From: Actinomycetota bacterium
GTDB taxonomy: Bacteria > Actinomycetota > Acidimicrobiia > Acidimicrobiales > Ilumatobacteraceae
Reading direction: 5' to 3'
NCBI GenBank assembly: GCA_010024485.1
Contig: RGGX01000011.1
Location: forward strand, 1-17,613
DNA: 17,613 bases
This document shows positions 6,799 to 15,211 of the stretch, piece after piece (positions within the stretch are counted from its first letter, which is position 1; the number at the start of each line of letters is the position of its first letter). A program made the translations under genes and the position numbers. The notes under the pieces were generated by a model. The model was not told the DNA's origin. It made no database searches and saw only the letters and a program-made list of their open reading frames with translations.

Positions 6799-7575
6799 TC
6801 ACTTCGGCTGCATGCGGATGCCGCCGTCGACGCGGATGGTCTCGGCGTTCATGTAGCTGTTGGTCACGCACTCGACCACCATCGAGGCGAGCTCAGCCGG
6901 GGCGCCGAGGCGCTGCGGGAACAGGACCCCCTTCTTCAGGTTGTCCTTGAACGCCTCACTGGCTTCACCCTCGCCGTAGATCGGCGTGTCGATGAGGCCG
7001 GGTGCCACCGTGTTCACGCGGACCCCGACCGCGGCGAGGTCTCGGGCGATCGGAAGGGTCATCCCGACGACACCGCCCTTGGAGGCGGAGTACGAGGCCT
7101 GGCCGATCTGACCGTCGAAGGCGGCGACCGAGGCGAGGTTGACGATGGCGCCACGCTCGCCGAACTCGTCCGGCTCGGTGCGACTCATCGCGGTGGCCGC
7201 CAGGCGGATGCAGTCGAAGGTGCCGATGAGGTTGATGGCGATGACCTTCTTGAAGGCGTCGAGGTTGGCCGCCGACTCGTAGGAGCCGTCCTTGCCGACG
7301 GTGCGCTGCGCCCAGCCGATCCCAGCCGAGTTCACCAGAACCCGAAGCGGACCCATCGAGGTGGCCATCTCCACGGCGTTCACGATGTCGTCGGTGGACG
7401 TCACATCGACCTTGCAGAACGCGCCTCCGATCTCATCGGCGACGGCACGCCCCGCATCCTCCTGCAGGTCGGCCACGACCACCTTCGCGCCCTTGGCGGC
7501 GAGCTGCCGAGCGGCAGCAGCACCGATGCCCGACGCCCCACCGGTGACGATTGCACTGACTCCGTTGATGTCCAT
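6799..7575 (-). CDS. Short-chain dehydrogenase, 3-hydroxyacyl-CoA dehydrogenase type 2 (HSD17B10)-like
   Basis: This 258-residue classical SDR oxidises 3-hydroxyacyl-CoA or similar alcohols with NAD+. The cofactor motif TGGASGIG is at residues 11-18, the structural NSAGIG at 82-87, and the catalytic S149, Y162 and K166 lie in NLASVAAF and YSASKGG. The run GQASYSASKGGVVGMTLPIA with ARDL after it, NLIGTF, and the end DGGIRMQPK closely follow mammalian HSD10 and its bacterial relatives, which work in branched-chain amino acid and fatty acid oxidation. The ATG at 7575-7573 is chosen because it places the first beta strand directly at the N-terminus, although the frame is open further upstream. 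A perfect palindrome lies 27 bases before the start. It converges with the argJ-like gene. Confidence 0.92.
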   Translation of the reverse strand: MDINGVSAIVTGGASGIGAAAARQLAAKGAKVVVADLQEDAGRAVADEIGGAFCKVDVTSTDDIVNAVEMATSMGPLRVLVNSAGIGWAQRTVGKDGSYESAANLDAFKKVIAINLIGTFDCIRLAATAMSRTEPDEFGERGAIVNLASVAAFDGQIGQASYSASKGGVVGMTLPIARDLAAVGVRVNTVAPGLIDTPIYGEGEASEAFKDNLKKGVLFPQRLGAPAELASMVVECVTNSYMNAETIRVDGGIRMQPK

Positions 7576-7602
7576 GAGCGCACCATAGGCCACGCTCTCC
7601 GA

Positions 7603-7619
7603 CGATCGATCATCGATCG
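7603..7619. promoter_or_regulatory. Perfect palindrome upstream of the SDR gene, possible operator
   Basis: CGATCGAT at 7603-7610 and ATCGATCG at 7612-7619 form a perfect inverted repeat around a single C. It lies 27 bases upstream of the SDR start codon, within the 74-base gap that must also hold that gene's promoter, and so could be bound by a repressor. CGAT-rich palindromes can also occur by chance; no regulator gene lies next to it. Confidence 0.35.
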
Positions 7620-7623
7620 CGTC

Positions 7624-7639
7624 GCCCGCCGGGGCGGGC
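7624..7639 (-). terminator. Terminator hairpin after the SpoIID-domain gene
   Basis: GCCCGCC (7624-7630) and GGCGGGC (7633-7639) form a perfect seven-pair stem with a GG loop, ten bases past the stop of the minus-strand SpoIID gene. No T-run follows, as is common for high-GC actinobacterial stem-only terminators. It would separate this gene from the SDR gene downstream on the same strand. Confidence 0.6.
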
Positions 7640-7649
7640 CGCTCACGGG

Positions 7650-10600
7650 TCAGTAGGAGACGACACCGTTCACGTCGACGAGCAGGTCGGCCTGGCCATA
7701 GACATAGATGCAGACCTTCCCGTAGCGGCTGACCGGGGCGATCACCCCGTTGGCGATCGTGAGCCCCGTGGTGAAGTTCACATTGCTGGCGTTCGGTCGC
7801 ACGCGGCATGGGTAGACCGTCACGTAACCCCCAGCGGAGCTCGTCGAGGAGTTCACGACGGTGATGTTGAGCGAGGCCGAGAGCATCCTCGAGGTGTCGA
7901 TACCGGGCAGATTGCTCAGGTCGACCTCGAGGGGACCGCCACTGCCGTCGACCGCCCCGATCCGACCGGTGGCGCGAGTGTCGACCACGCGGACCGGGGA
8001 GAGCGGGGTGTAGTCGGCGCCGTTCGGGAAGTAACCGGAGACGTCGGCGATCAACTGCGCTCCCCCGGAGACGAAGATGCAGACCGTGCCCGAGGCCGAC
8101 ACCGGCGCGATGACCGCATTGGCGATGGTGCGGCCCGAGGTGAAGTTCAGGTTGCTCGAGTTCGGCCGGTCACCGCACGGGAAGACGGTGACGAATCCTC
8201 CTCCCGGGCCGCTTCTGGTCTGGTCGACCGTGAGGTTGAGCGCCACTGCGGCCACATCTCCGCCGGGCAGGCCGCCACGACCGAGGACCGGGAACTCGAT
8301 CGTTCCGTCGGCCACCTCGCCGACCGGGGCGCCGTTGCCGGTGCGGGTGTCGAGCACGCGACCGGGCGTGAGCGCGACGAAGTCGGTGGAGCTCGGGAAG
8401 TAGGCCGAGACGTCCGCGAGCAGGTGAGCTGATCCCCGCACGTAGAAGCAGACGGTCCCCGTCGCCGAGACAGGGGCGATGACCGAGTTGGCGATCGTCT
8501 GGCCGGAGCGGAAGTTGAGGTTGCTCGAGTTCGGCTGCTCACCGCACGGGAACACCGTGAGGTACCCGCCGTAGCGGTCGGTGCTGGACTCGACCGCGGT
8601 GACGTTGAGGGCCACAGCGGATACCGACGTGCCGGGGACACCACCCTCGCCGAGCACCTGCACCTCGATGGTGCGGTTCGTGACCTTGCCGATGGAGGAG
8701 ACTCCCCGACCGGTGCGGGTGTCGAGCAGGCGGGCCGGGGTAACGGGCACCATCTGGTCGAGCTCTCCCACCGCGATGTAGGCCGGATCGGTCACCTCAA
8801 GGATCCTCGACCGGAGCCAACTCGCGAACTTCGCCTGACCGGTCGAGGTGAGGTGGACTCCGTCGGAGTACCAGCGGTCGGCCTCACCGTGGTCACTGGC
8901 GGCGGCCCAGTCGACCACGATCAGGTTGGACCAGCGCCCACGGGCGCTCTCGAGAGCGGCGTTGGCAGGGGCGTACCGCGACACGCCGTTGGCCTGTCGC
9001 CGTTCGGACATCGTGGTCCAGATGACGACTCCGACCCCGCGGGCCGACAGGGTGGACATCACCTGGTCGATGCGACCCGAGAGCTCCGCCGGGTCATCGT
9101 TGTAGCCGAGTTCGACCACCACGATGTCGGTGCCTGCCGGAACCGATGCGGCCGCGCCCACGCCGTCGGGCATGACCGATCCTCCGGCGGTGCGGCGGCT
9201 CGAGAGGGCGTCGTGGGTGTAGGAGGAGAAGACCCCCGACATGAGCGCCGGGAGCTCGGTGGCGATGCTCGCTCCGACCGAGTCACCGATGAAGTAGAGG
9301 GACTGGTCGACCGCGACCTCTCGGGTGACCGGGGTGACGGTGAACCCCGGCGAGGGAAGGTCGAACTGGCCGCGGAACGACCAGGCGGACACGTGCTCAC
9401 CGTCGTCGAGGCGGACCCGGTTCGCGTAGATGCCCTCATACGGCGATGCCGGGTCGAGGACCGTGGTGACCCGACTCGGCTCGGCGCCGCCGTAGGCCGA
9501 GCGGAGCGCGGCCACCGAGATCACCCGCGTCCAGCGGTGGCTCGGGTTGAGCGCGGTCGCGTCGGCGGGGTCGGCGATGCTCGGGAAGGCACCCCCTGCG
9601 GTCTGCGGGCCGTTGGAGGCGGAGAACTCGGTGGACGCGATGGTGCCCGGCGCGATGCCGTGCGCGTTGCCGGCGGCCCACACCCGCACCCGCCCCGCCG
9701 TGTCGGCGATGGCCCGGTCGGTCTGGCTGGCCTCGACGGATTGCGGACCGGCGTCGACGTTGGCCCGGCTGGCCGAACCGCCGTACACCTGGCAGGCCAT
9801 CGTGTCGCAGGTCTGGGCGTACACGTATCTGGACTGCTCGAGCCCGTAGCCGCGCGCGGCGACCGCCTGCGCCCGCAGTGCGTTCATACCGCGGCCGTCG
9901 CCGCGATCACCCCACGACGGCGACACCTCGCGGGGCACCACACCCCGGAGGTAGTCCTCGAGGCCGACATCGTTGACCACCCGATTGCCGACGTCGGTGT
10001 GGAGGAACCGCAGCGAACCGCGGTAGTGGACGATCCGGCCACTGGCCTCGCAGAGACCGAGCACATCGCCCGGGGCTGCTGACGATTCGCCGACATCGGT
10101 GGTGAGCACCACCGGCCCCGGAACCCCCGAGGCGACCTCCGTCCAACCCTCGTCGGAGGTCGAGTTGCCGATGATCACCCGCGCGGCGGTGGCGTCGTCG
10201 ATGTCCCAGATGCCGTCGGTGGGCAGACCGTTGGCGATCTGGAAGGCTCGGACGGCCGACTCGGTCAGCGGACCGAAGTTGCCGTCGATGCCGCGCGGAT
10301 CGAAGCCGACGGCGGTGAGGAACGTCTGGATGCGCTCGACCTCATCGTCGGCCGTCGAGCCGTAGGCGACCGGGCCGTCAGGAACGGTGAGCGTCGACGC
10401 CCCGATGCACTGCGGGGCGGCCGCCACCGAGATGGTGAACGAGTTCGGCGCCGACTCGACGATCCGGATGGCCGGGTGGGCGGTCGAGGCCGAGTGCGAC
10501 GGCGAGCTCCAGCGGGCTGACGACGTGGTGGAGATCACCCCGAACACCGCCGAGCCGTCCCACTCGGTGAGGCGGACCGAGATGCGCCGGGCCACGTCGA

Positions 10601-10874
10601 CCGATCCGAGCTCGGTACCGCCGTAGTAGTGGTCGAGGATCTGCTCCCAGGACCAGCCCTCGTCGACGGCCCAGCCGTAGGCACCCCACTGGCTCATACC
10701 GCGGCCGTGCCCGTCGCCGGTGCCCTCCACGAGATACGCGACCACGTCGGAGGTCGAGTTCGGATTGGCCGAGGCCGGACCACCGGGCGCGACGACGAGC
10801 GAGGACCCCGCGGCGAGGGCCGCGGAGAGCAGGATCGCTCGACGGCGACGGGGGGTGCGTCGAGGGGACGGCAT
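7650..10874 (-). CDS. Secreted modular cell-wall protein: SpoIID/LytB + peptidoglycan-binding + SGNH hydrolase + three C-terminal repeats
   Basis: The protein has 1074 residues from ATG 10874. Residues 1-37 form an Arg-rich signal peptide ending PASA-N. GHGRGMSQWGAYGWA (55-69) and the HYYGGTELG motif are typical of actinobacterial SpoIID/LytB proteins. Residues 175-235 form a peptidoglycan-binding type 1 domain (RIQTFLTAVGFDP, GIDGNFGPLTESAVRAFQ). The SpoIID core follows: LEDYLRGVVPREVSPSWG with E316 matching the catalytic Glu of SpoIID lytic transglycosylases, then ALRAQAVAARGYG and CDTMACQVYGG. Residues 525-692 form an SGNH/GDSL hydrolase with GDS (S532), GYND (N592) and DGVH (D671, H674). 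Residues 708-1074 hold three repeats with PxRLLDTR-like starts. It likely cuts glycan strands and deacylates a wall or surface ester. The frame is open upstream of 10874, but the signal peptide fixes the start. Confidence 0.9.
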   Translation of the reverse strand: MPSPRRTPRRRRAILLSAALAAGSSLVVAPGGPASANPNSTSDVVAYLVEGTGDGHGRGMSQWGAYGWAVDEGWSWEQILDHYYGGTELGSVDVARRISVRLTEWDGSAVFGVISTTSSARWSSPSHSASTAHPAIRIVESAPNSFTISVAAAPQCIGASTLTVPDGPVAYGSTADDEVERIQTFLTAVGFDPRGIDGNFGPLTESAVRAFQIANGLPTDGIWDIDDATAARVIIGNSTSDEGWTEVASGVPGPVVLTTDVGESSAAPGDVLGLCEASGRIVHYRGSLRFLHTDVGNRVVNDVGLEDYLRGVVPREVSPSWGDRGDGRGMNALRAQAVAARGYGLEQSRYVYAQTCDTMACQVYGGSASRANVDAGPQSVEASQTDRAIADTAGRVRVWAAGNAHGIAPGTIASTEFSASNGPQTAGGAFPSIADPADATALNPSHRWTRVISVAALRSAYGGAEPSRVTTVLDPASPYEGIYANRVRLDDGEHVSAWSFRGQFDLPSPGFTVTPVTREVAVDQSLYFIGDSVGASIATELPALMSGVFSSYTHDALSSRRTAGGSVMPDGVGAAASVPAGTDIVVVELGYNDDPAELSGRIDQVMSTLSARGVGVVIWTTMSERRQANGVSRYAPANAALESARGRWSNLIVVDWAAASDHGEADRWYSDGVHLTSTGQAKFASWLRSRILEVTDPAYIAVGELDQMVPVTPARLLDTRTGRGVSSIGKVTNRTIEVQVLGEGGVPGTSVSAVALNVTAVESSTDRYGGYLTVFPCGEQPNSSNLNFRSGQTIANSVIAPVSATGTVCFYVRGSAHLLADVSAYFPSSTDFVALTPGRVLDTRTGNGAPVGEVADGTIEFPVLGRGGLPGGDVAAVALNLTVDQTRSGPGGGFVTVFPCGDRPNSSNLNFTSGRTIANAVIAPVSASGTVCIFVSGGAQLIADVSGYFPNGADYTPLSPVRVVDTRATGRIGAVDGSGGPLEVDLSNLPGIDTSRMLSASLNITVVNSSTSSAGGYVTVYPCRVRPNASNVNFTTGLTIANGVIAPVSRYGKVCIYVYGQADLLVDVNGVVSY
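7653..8753 (-). repeat. Three tandem ~120-residue C-terminal repeats in the SpoIID-domain protein
   Basis: The repeats occupy 8382-8753, 8013-8381 and 7653-8012 (124, 123 and 120 residues). Each starts with VTPARLLDTRTG, LTPGRVLDTRTG or LSPVRVVDTRATG. Each then has an ALNVT-like strand, a GGYLTVFPC block, the signature SNLNFxSGxTIANxVIAPVS, a second Cys in TVCFYV or its variants, and an ADVSGYF-like end (DVNGVVSY in the last). The two conserved cysteines per repeat could form a disulfide. The third repeat is the most diverged and ends the protein. I know similar tails from large secreted actinobacterial proteins but cannot give a family name. Confidence 0.88.
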
Positions 10875-10930
10875 CACAGCGAACCGTAGTGAACGGGTGT
10901 TCGATTTTGGCGTCACCCCGGACGGCGGGC

Positions 10931-11371
10931 TCAGGCCTTCGGGACCGCCGCCACGGCGAGCGCGTCGACGCGATCGTTCATCGGGTCGCCACTGTGGCCC
11001 TTGACCCACTCGAAGGTCACCGAGCGCTGCTCCACGAGGTCGACCAGGGGTTCCCAGAGATCGACGTTGGCGACCGGTTGGCGCTGTGAGTTCCGCCAGC
11101 CGTTCTTGCGCCAACGGACCCACCAGCCGTCGCGGAAGCAGTGCACCACGTAGGTCGAGTCGCTGACCACATGGATGGCGACCTCATCGGTCGCCAGCGA
11201 CCGGACCGCCTCGAGCACGGCCATGAGCTCCATCCGCTGATTGGTGGTGGACGACTCGCCGCCGGAGTCGTGCCGCTCCCCCGCCGGTGCCGTCGCCCAG
11301 GCCCAGCCCCCGGGGCCCGGATTGCCCGAGCAGGCCCCGTCGGTGTACACCACGATGCGCTCGGAGGACAT
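10931..11371 (-). CDS. rnhA: Ribonuclease HI
   Basis: RNase HI cuts the RNA strand of RNA-DNA hybrids in the cytoplasm. The 146-residue protein has the usual single-domain length. The catalytic acids are visible: D11 in YTDGACSGNPGPGGW, E48 in TTNQRMELMA, D71 in VVSDSTYV and D136 in NDRVDALA, with H126 in WVKGHSGD matching the flexible-loop histidine. RKNGWRNSQRQPVAN forms the basic-protrusion region of the E. coli type enzyme. The ATG at 11371-11369 gives a start right at the first beta strand; the frame is open further upstream, but the added residues do not belong to the family. The gene is divergent from aceE, with 130 bases between them, and runs toward the SpoIID-domain gene. Confidence 0.96.
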   Translation of the reverse strand: MSSERIVVYTDGACSGNPGPGGWAWATAPAGERHDSGGESSTTNQRMELMAVLEAVRSLATDEVAIHVVSDSTYVVHCFRDGWWVRWRKNGWRNSQRQPVANVDLWEPLVDLVEQRSVTFEWVKGHSGDPMNDRVDALAVAAVPKA

Positions 11372-11438
11372 CCGCCGAGCATGACACGACCCGACCACGA
11401 CGGTGCGGATGCCGGGTGAGCGACCCCGGATCGACCGA

Positions 11439-11454
11439 CGTGTCGGACGACACG
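11439..11454. promoter_or_regulatory. Inverted repeat in the rnhA-aceE divergent promoter region
   Basis: CGTGTC (11439-11444) and GACACG (11449-11454) are perfect inverted arms around GGAC, and TGTCGG/CCGACA overlap them at slightly wider spacing. The site lies about 48 bases before the aceE start in the only long intergenic stretch (11372-11501), so it may be a regulator site for aceE or rnhA. I see no convincing -10/-35 pair or other feature in this gap. Confidence 0.3.
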
Positions 11455-11501
11455 CCGACATCCGGCGGGGTACTCGGCGGTAACCGTGCGAGAATGGGGG
11501 C

Positions 11502-14203
11502 ATGATCTTTGACGGGTACGTCCATCAGCTCCCCGACACCGACCCCGGGGAGACCGAGGAGTGGCTCGACTCCCTCGATGCCGTCGTCGACACCCACGGC
11601 AAGACCCGGGCGCGGTTCCTCCTCTCCCGACTCCTCAGCCACGCGAACGCCCGCCAGGTGAGCTTCCCCGCCACCGTGTCCACCCCGTACGTGAACACCA
11701 TCCCGCGCGAACAGGAGCTCTGGTTCCCCGGCGACGAGCACATCGAACGCCGGATCCGGGCCTTCATCCGTTGGAACGCGGCGATCATGGTCGTCAAGGC
11801 CAACAAGCTGGCCGACGGCATCGGCGGACACCTGTCGACCTTCGCCTCATCGGCCTCGCTCTACGAGATCGGCTTCAACCACTTCTTCCGCGGCAAGGAC
11901 GCCGATGGGATGGGCGACCACGTCTACTTCCAGGGCCACGCCGCTCCGGGCGTGTACGCGCGCGCCTTCCTTGAGGGCCGTCTCACCACTGACGACCTGG
12001 ACCACTTCCGTCGTGAGATCGGCCGGGGTGGTCGTGGACTCTCGAGTTACCCGCACCCGAGGCTCATGCCCGACTTCTGGGAGTTTCCGACGGTGTCGAT
12101 GGGGCTCGGGCCGATCAGCGCCCTCTACCACGCCCGCTTCAACCGGTACCTCGCCAACCGGCAGCTCGACGACACGTCGAACAGCCGCGTCTGGGCGTTC
12201 CTCGGCGACGGCGAGTGCGACGAGCCCGAGACCCTCGGGGCCATCTCGCTCGCGGCCCGCGAGCACCTCGACAACCTCGTCTTCGTCGTGAACTGCAACC
12301 TGCAGCGCCTCGACGGGCCGGTCCGGGGCAACGGCAAGGTCATCCAGGAGCTCGAGGCCGTGTTCCGTGGCGCCGGCTGGAACGTCATCAAGGTCATCTG
12401 GGGCTCGAAGTGGGATGAGCTCCTCGCTCAGGACAAGGACGGCGTCCTGCTGAACCAGATGAACACGACCGTCGACGGCGAGTTCCAGCGCTACGCCGTG
12501 GAGAGCGGGAACTACATCCGCGAGAACTTCTTCGGACCTGATCCGCGCCTCCGGCAGATGGTGTCGCACCTCAGCGACGACGAGCTCCGCAACCTGCCCC
12601 GAGGCGGCCACGACTACACCAAGCTGTACGCCGCCTATCGGTCCGCGGTCGAGAACCTCGGTTCGGGTCGCCCGACCGTCATCCTCGCCAAGACGGTGAA
12701 GGGCTGGACCCTCGGACCGGGCTTCGAGGGTCGCAACTCGACCCACTCCATCAAGAAGATGACCGAGCAGCAGCTCCTCGAGTTGCGCGATCGCCTCCAC
12801 CTGCACGAGGAGATCCCCGAGTCGTCGATCACGGCCGACGATCCGCCCTACTTCCGACCCTCGGAGGACTCCATCGAGTACCAGTACATGATGGAGCGCC
12901 GGAAGAGCCTCGGCGGGGTCCTCCCACGGCGGACCACCACGGTGCGTCGACCGATCTCAATGCCCTCCCCCGAGACCTTCGCCGAGATGAACGCCGGCTC
13001 GGGCGAGATGGCCGTGAGCACCACGATGGGTTTCACCCGCCTGCTCCGCAGCCTCTGCCGCGACGAGGGCATCGGCCGTCGCATCGTGCCGATCATCCCC
13101 GACGAGGCCCGCACCTTCGGCATGGACTCGCTGTTCCGCGAACTCGAGATCTACGCGGCCCAGGGGCAGAAGTACGAGCCGGTCGACCACGACCTCCTGC
13201 TGTCGTACACCGAGGACTCCGACGGCCAGATCCTCGAGGAGGGCATCACCGAGTCGGGCTCGATGGCGAGCTTCATCGCTGCCGGCACCAGCTACGCCAC
13301 CCGTGGCGTGCCGATGATCCCCTTCTACACCTTCTATTCGATGTTCGGTTTCCAGCGGACCGGTGACCTCATCTGGCAGGCCGCCGACATCCGCGCCAGG
13401 GGCTTCCTGATGGGGGCCACCGCCGGACGCACGACGCTCCTCGGTGAGGGCCTCCAACACCAGGACGGGCACTCGCTCGTCCTCGCGTCCACCGTGCCCG
13501 CGGTCCAGGCGTTCGATCCGGCCTTCGCCTACGAGGTCGGCGCCATCGTCCGCGCCGGCATCGACCAGATGTACGGACCGGTCACCCCCGACGCCGAGCG
13601 CGACGTCATCTACTACCTCACCCTCTACAACGAGAACTACCCGATGCCGGCCCTGCCGGAGGACCCGGCGCTGGCCGAGGAGTTCAGCCGCGGAGCCGTC
13701 AGGGGCATGTACAGATTCGCAGCCGCCCCCGAAGGCCACGCTCGCCGCGTCAGGCCGTCGACGAGCTCGCCAAGCACTACGACGTCGGGGCCGAACTCTG
13801 GTCGGTGACCAACTACAAGCGCCTCCGCGAGCAGGCGATGGCCACCGAGCGGGTCAACCGCCTGCATCCGACCGCGGAGCGGCAGGTCCCGCTGGTGTCG
13901 TCGCTCCTGTCGGAGTCGACCGGGCCGATCACGGCCGTCACCGACTTCATGTGCGCGGTGCCCGAACAGATCGGGCGCTACGTGCCGAGCGGACGTCCCT
14001 TCAAGGTGCTGGGCACCGACGGTATGGGCCGTAGCGACACCCGTGAGGCGCTGCGGCGCCACTTCGAGGTCGACTGCGGCCATGTCGTCGTGTCGACCCT
14101 CGAGGGTCTCGCCGATCTCGGTGAGGTCGACCGCTCGGTCGTGGCTGACGCGATCGCCCGCTACGACATCGATCCCGACGCGGTCGATCCCTTCCTCGTC
14201 TGA
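11502..14203 (+). pseudogene. aceE: Pyruvate dehydrogenase E1 component (homodimeric AceE), interrupted near the 3' end
   Basis: AceE is the thiamine-diphosphate-dependent decarboxylase that feeds acetyl groups to the lipoyl E2. From ATG 11502 the frame is faithful to the family: FIRWNAAIMVVKANK, the TPP motif GDGECDEPETLGAI (G235-D236-G237) through NCNLQRLDGPVRGNGK (N264), VKGWTLGPGFEGRN, and the pyrimidine-domain segments EEGITESGSMASF and LLGEGLQHQDGHS. After GMYRFAAAPEGHA (residue 747, about 13742) this frame goes astray and stops at 13808. The family sequence resumes in another frame from about 13748 as RQAVDELAKHYDVGAELWSV, then LGTDGMGRSDTREALRRHFE, and ends PDAVDPFLV at 14203. Compared with E. 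coli AceE about 13 residues (the segment matching KVQLLGSGSILRHV) are missing, fitting a loss of about 40 bases. Otherwise it is full length (about 910 residues expected). Real lesion or assembly gap is open. Confidence 0.9.
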
Positions 14204-14214
14204 CCCGCCTGGGT

Positions 14215-14964
14215 TCAGTCGGGACGCACCCGGTCGAGCCAGCCACTGAGGACGGCGACCGCCCGTGGGTCGTGACGCAGCCGGTGCCCGGCGCCGGCGA
14301 GCACGTTGAGCTCCGCTGAGCCGTGCGCCTGGGCGAGTTGACGGGCGTCCGACACCGGCACGCTCTCATCATCCTCACCATGGAGGACGAGCAGCGGCCG
14401 CGGGGCGAACCGTCTCGCCGACGGAACCGGCCGGAAACGGCGGAAGGCGCGAGACCAGTCCTCCATGGAGGTCGGATATCCGGGTGTCCGGACCGCCCCG
14501 ATGTCCCGGGCGTGCTCGAGGAACCGTCGTGGTTGCTCCGCCCAGTCATCGAAGTCGGCCCGCGGTGACAGCAGTGCGGCGCCGATCACCCGCGGGTCGT
14601 CCGCGGCGGCGCAGATGGCGAGCGACCCACCGGTGTTGGTCCCGATGAGCACGACTCCGTTGAGGTCGACGCTGCGATCGAGGTGGTCGATCGCGTTCCT
14701 GAGGTCGTCCATCCAACCCTGGAGCGAGAAGTCGCCGGTGGACTCACCGCAACCGCTGAAGGTGAAGGTGAGCGCGGCGTATCCGACCTCGCTGGAGAGT
14801 CGATCGATGAGCTCGGGGAAGGTTCCGGCCGATCGCCGGGCGTCGAGCGGGCCGATCGGGAAGCCGTGACAGAGCACCAGTCCGGGTGTCGGGCCGTCAG
14901 CGCCGGCCGGGAGGCTCAGATGGCACGCGAGGCGCTCGTGGCCGCTCGGGAAGCTCGAGTCCAC
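14215..14964 (-). CDS. Alpha/beta hydrolase-fold protein with Asn at the nucleophile position
   Basis: This 249-residue protein of the alpha/beta hydrolase fold starts at GTG 14964. The oxyanion-hole motif LCHGFPIGP is at 31-39, TFTFSGCGESTGDF (67-80) resembles the FRG-G/S-x-G loop of acyl or dipeptidyl hydrolases, the nucleophile elbow is IGTNTGGS (107-114), the acid lies in LHGEDDESVP (D198 or D199) and the histidine is H227 in GAGHRLRHDP. The elbow should read GxSxG, but residue 110 is Asn, so the classic serine is missing while acid and base remain. It may be inactive as an esterase, use another residue (S114 is close), or have a changed role. It is the last gene of a minus-strand run and starts 11 bases after the stop of the 74-residue gene. 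Confidence 0.82.
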   Translation of the reverse strand: MDSSFPSGHERLACHLSLPAGADGPTPGLVLCHGFPIGPLDARRSAGTFPELIDRLSSEVGYAALTFTFSGCGESTGDFSLQGWMDDLRNAIDHLDRSVDLNGVVLIGTNTGGSLAICAAADDPRVIGAALLSPRADFDDWAEQPRRFLEHARDIGAVRTPGYPTSMEDWSRAFRRFRPVPSARRFAPRPLLVLHGEDDESVPVSDARQLAQAHGSAELNVLAGAGHRLRHDPRAVAVLSGWLDRVRPD

Positions 14965-14975
14965 GCTGGCCGCCC

Positions 14976-15200
14976 TCAGGCGCGCGGACGGCGATGACGC
15001 CGGCGCATCCCCGGCCGAGCGGCGGTGTAGCCGCGATTTCGGGCCTCGGCGAGGGTGTCGGGGGCGAAGCAGATCCCGACCTCGGCCTCGACGATGTCAT
15101 CGATGACGGTCGTGTCGGTCCACTCGTCGAGGTCGTAGACGAGCTGGGTCCGCTTGTCACCGAGGAACCGGGTGTGCTCGAAACGGGAGGGGCGTTCCAT
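14976..15200 (-). CDS. Small conserved-looking hypothetical protein (74 aa)
   Basis: I do not recognise a family. The ATG at 15200-15198 begins MERPSRFEHTRFLGDKRTQ, followed by an acidic middle (VYDLDEWTDTTVIDDIVEAE), then VGICFAPDTLAEARNRGY, and a strongly basic C-terminus ending in a RRRHRRPRA-like tail. There is no signal or membrane segment, so it is probably cytosolic; the basic tail might bind nucleic acid. It is accepted as a gene because it fits the gap between two same-strand genes tightly (11 bases after the upstream stop, 11 bases before the next start) and has normal amino acid composition for most of its length. Function unknown. Confidence 0.68.
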   Translation of the reverse strand: MERPSRFEHTRFLGDKRTQLVYDLDEWTDTTVIDDIVEAEVGICFAPDTLAEARNRGYTAARPGMRRRHRRPRA

Positions 15201-15211
15201 GGCCGGAGAAC

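Noticed and set aside
8853..10082. A long open frame (409 codons) on the plus strand.
   Set aside because: It is antisense to the SpoIID/SGNH gene, has Gly/Arg/Val-heavy composition and no recognisable motif; GC-rich DNA often leaves such antisense frames open.
13805..14203. A separate 132-residue gene starting at GTG 13805.
   Set aside because: Its sequence is the C-terminal domain of AceE (LGTDGMGRSDTRE), and the family match already begins upstream at 13748 in the same frame, so it is a displaced part of aceE.
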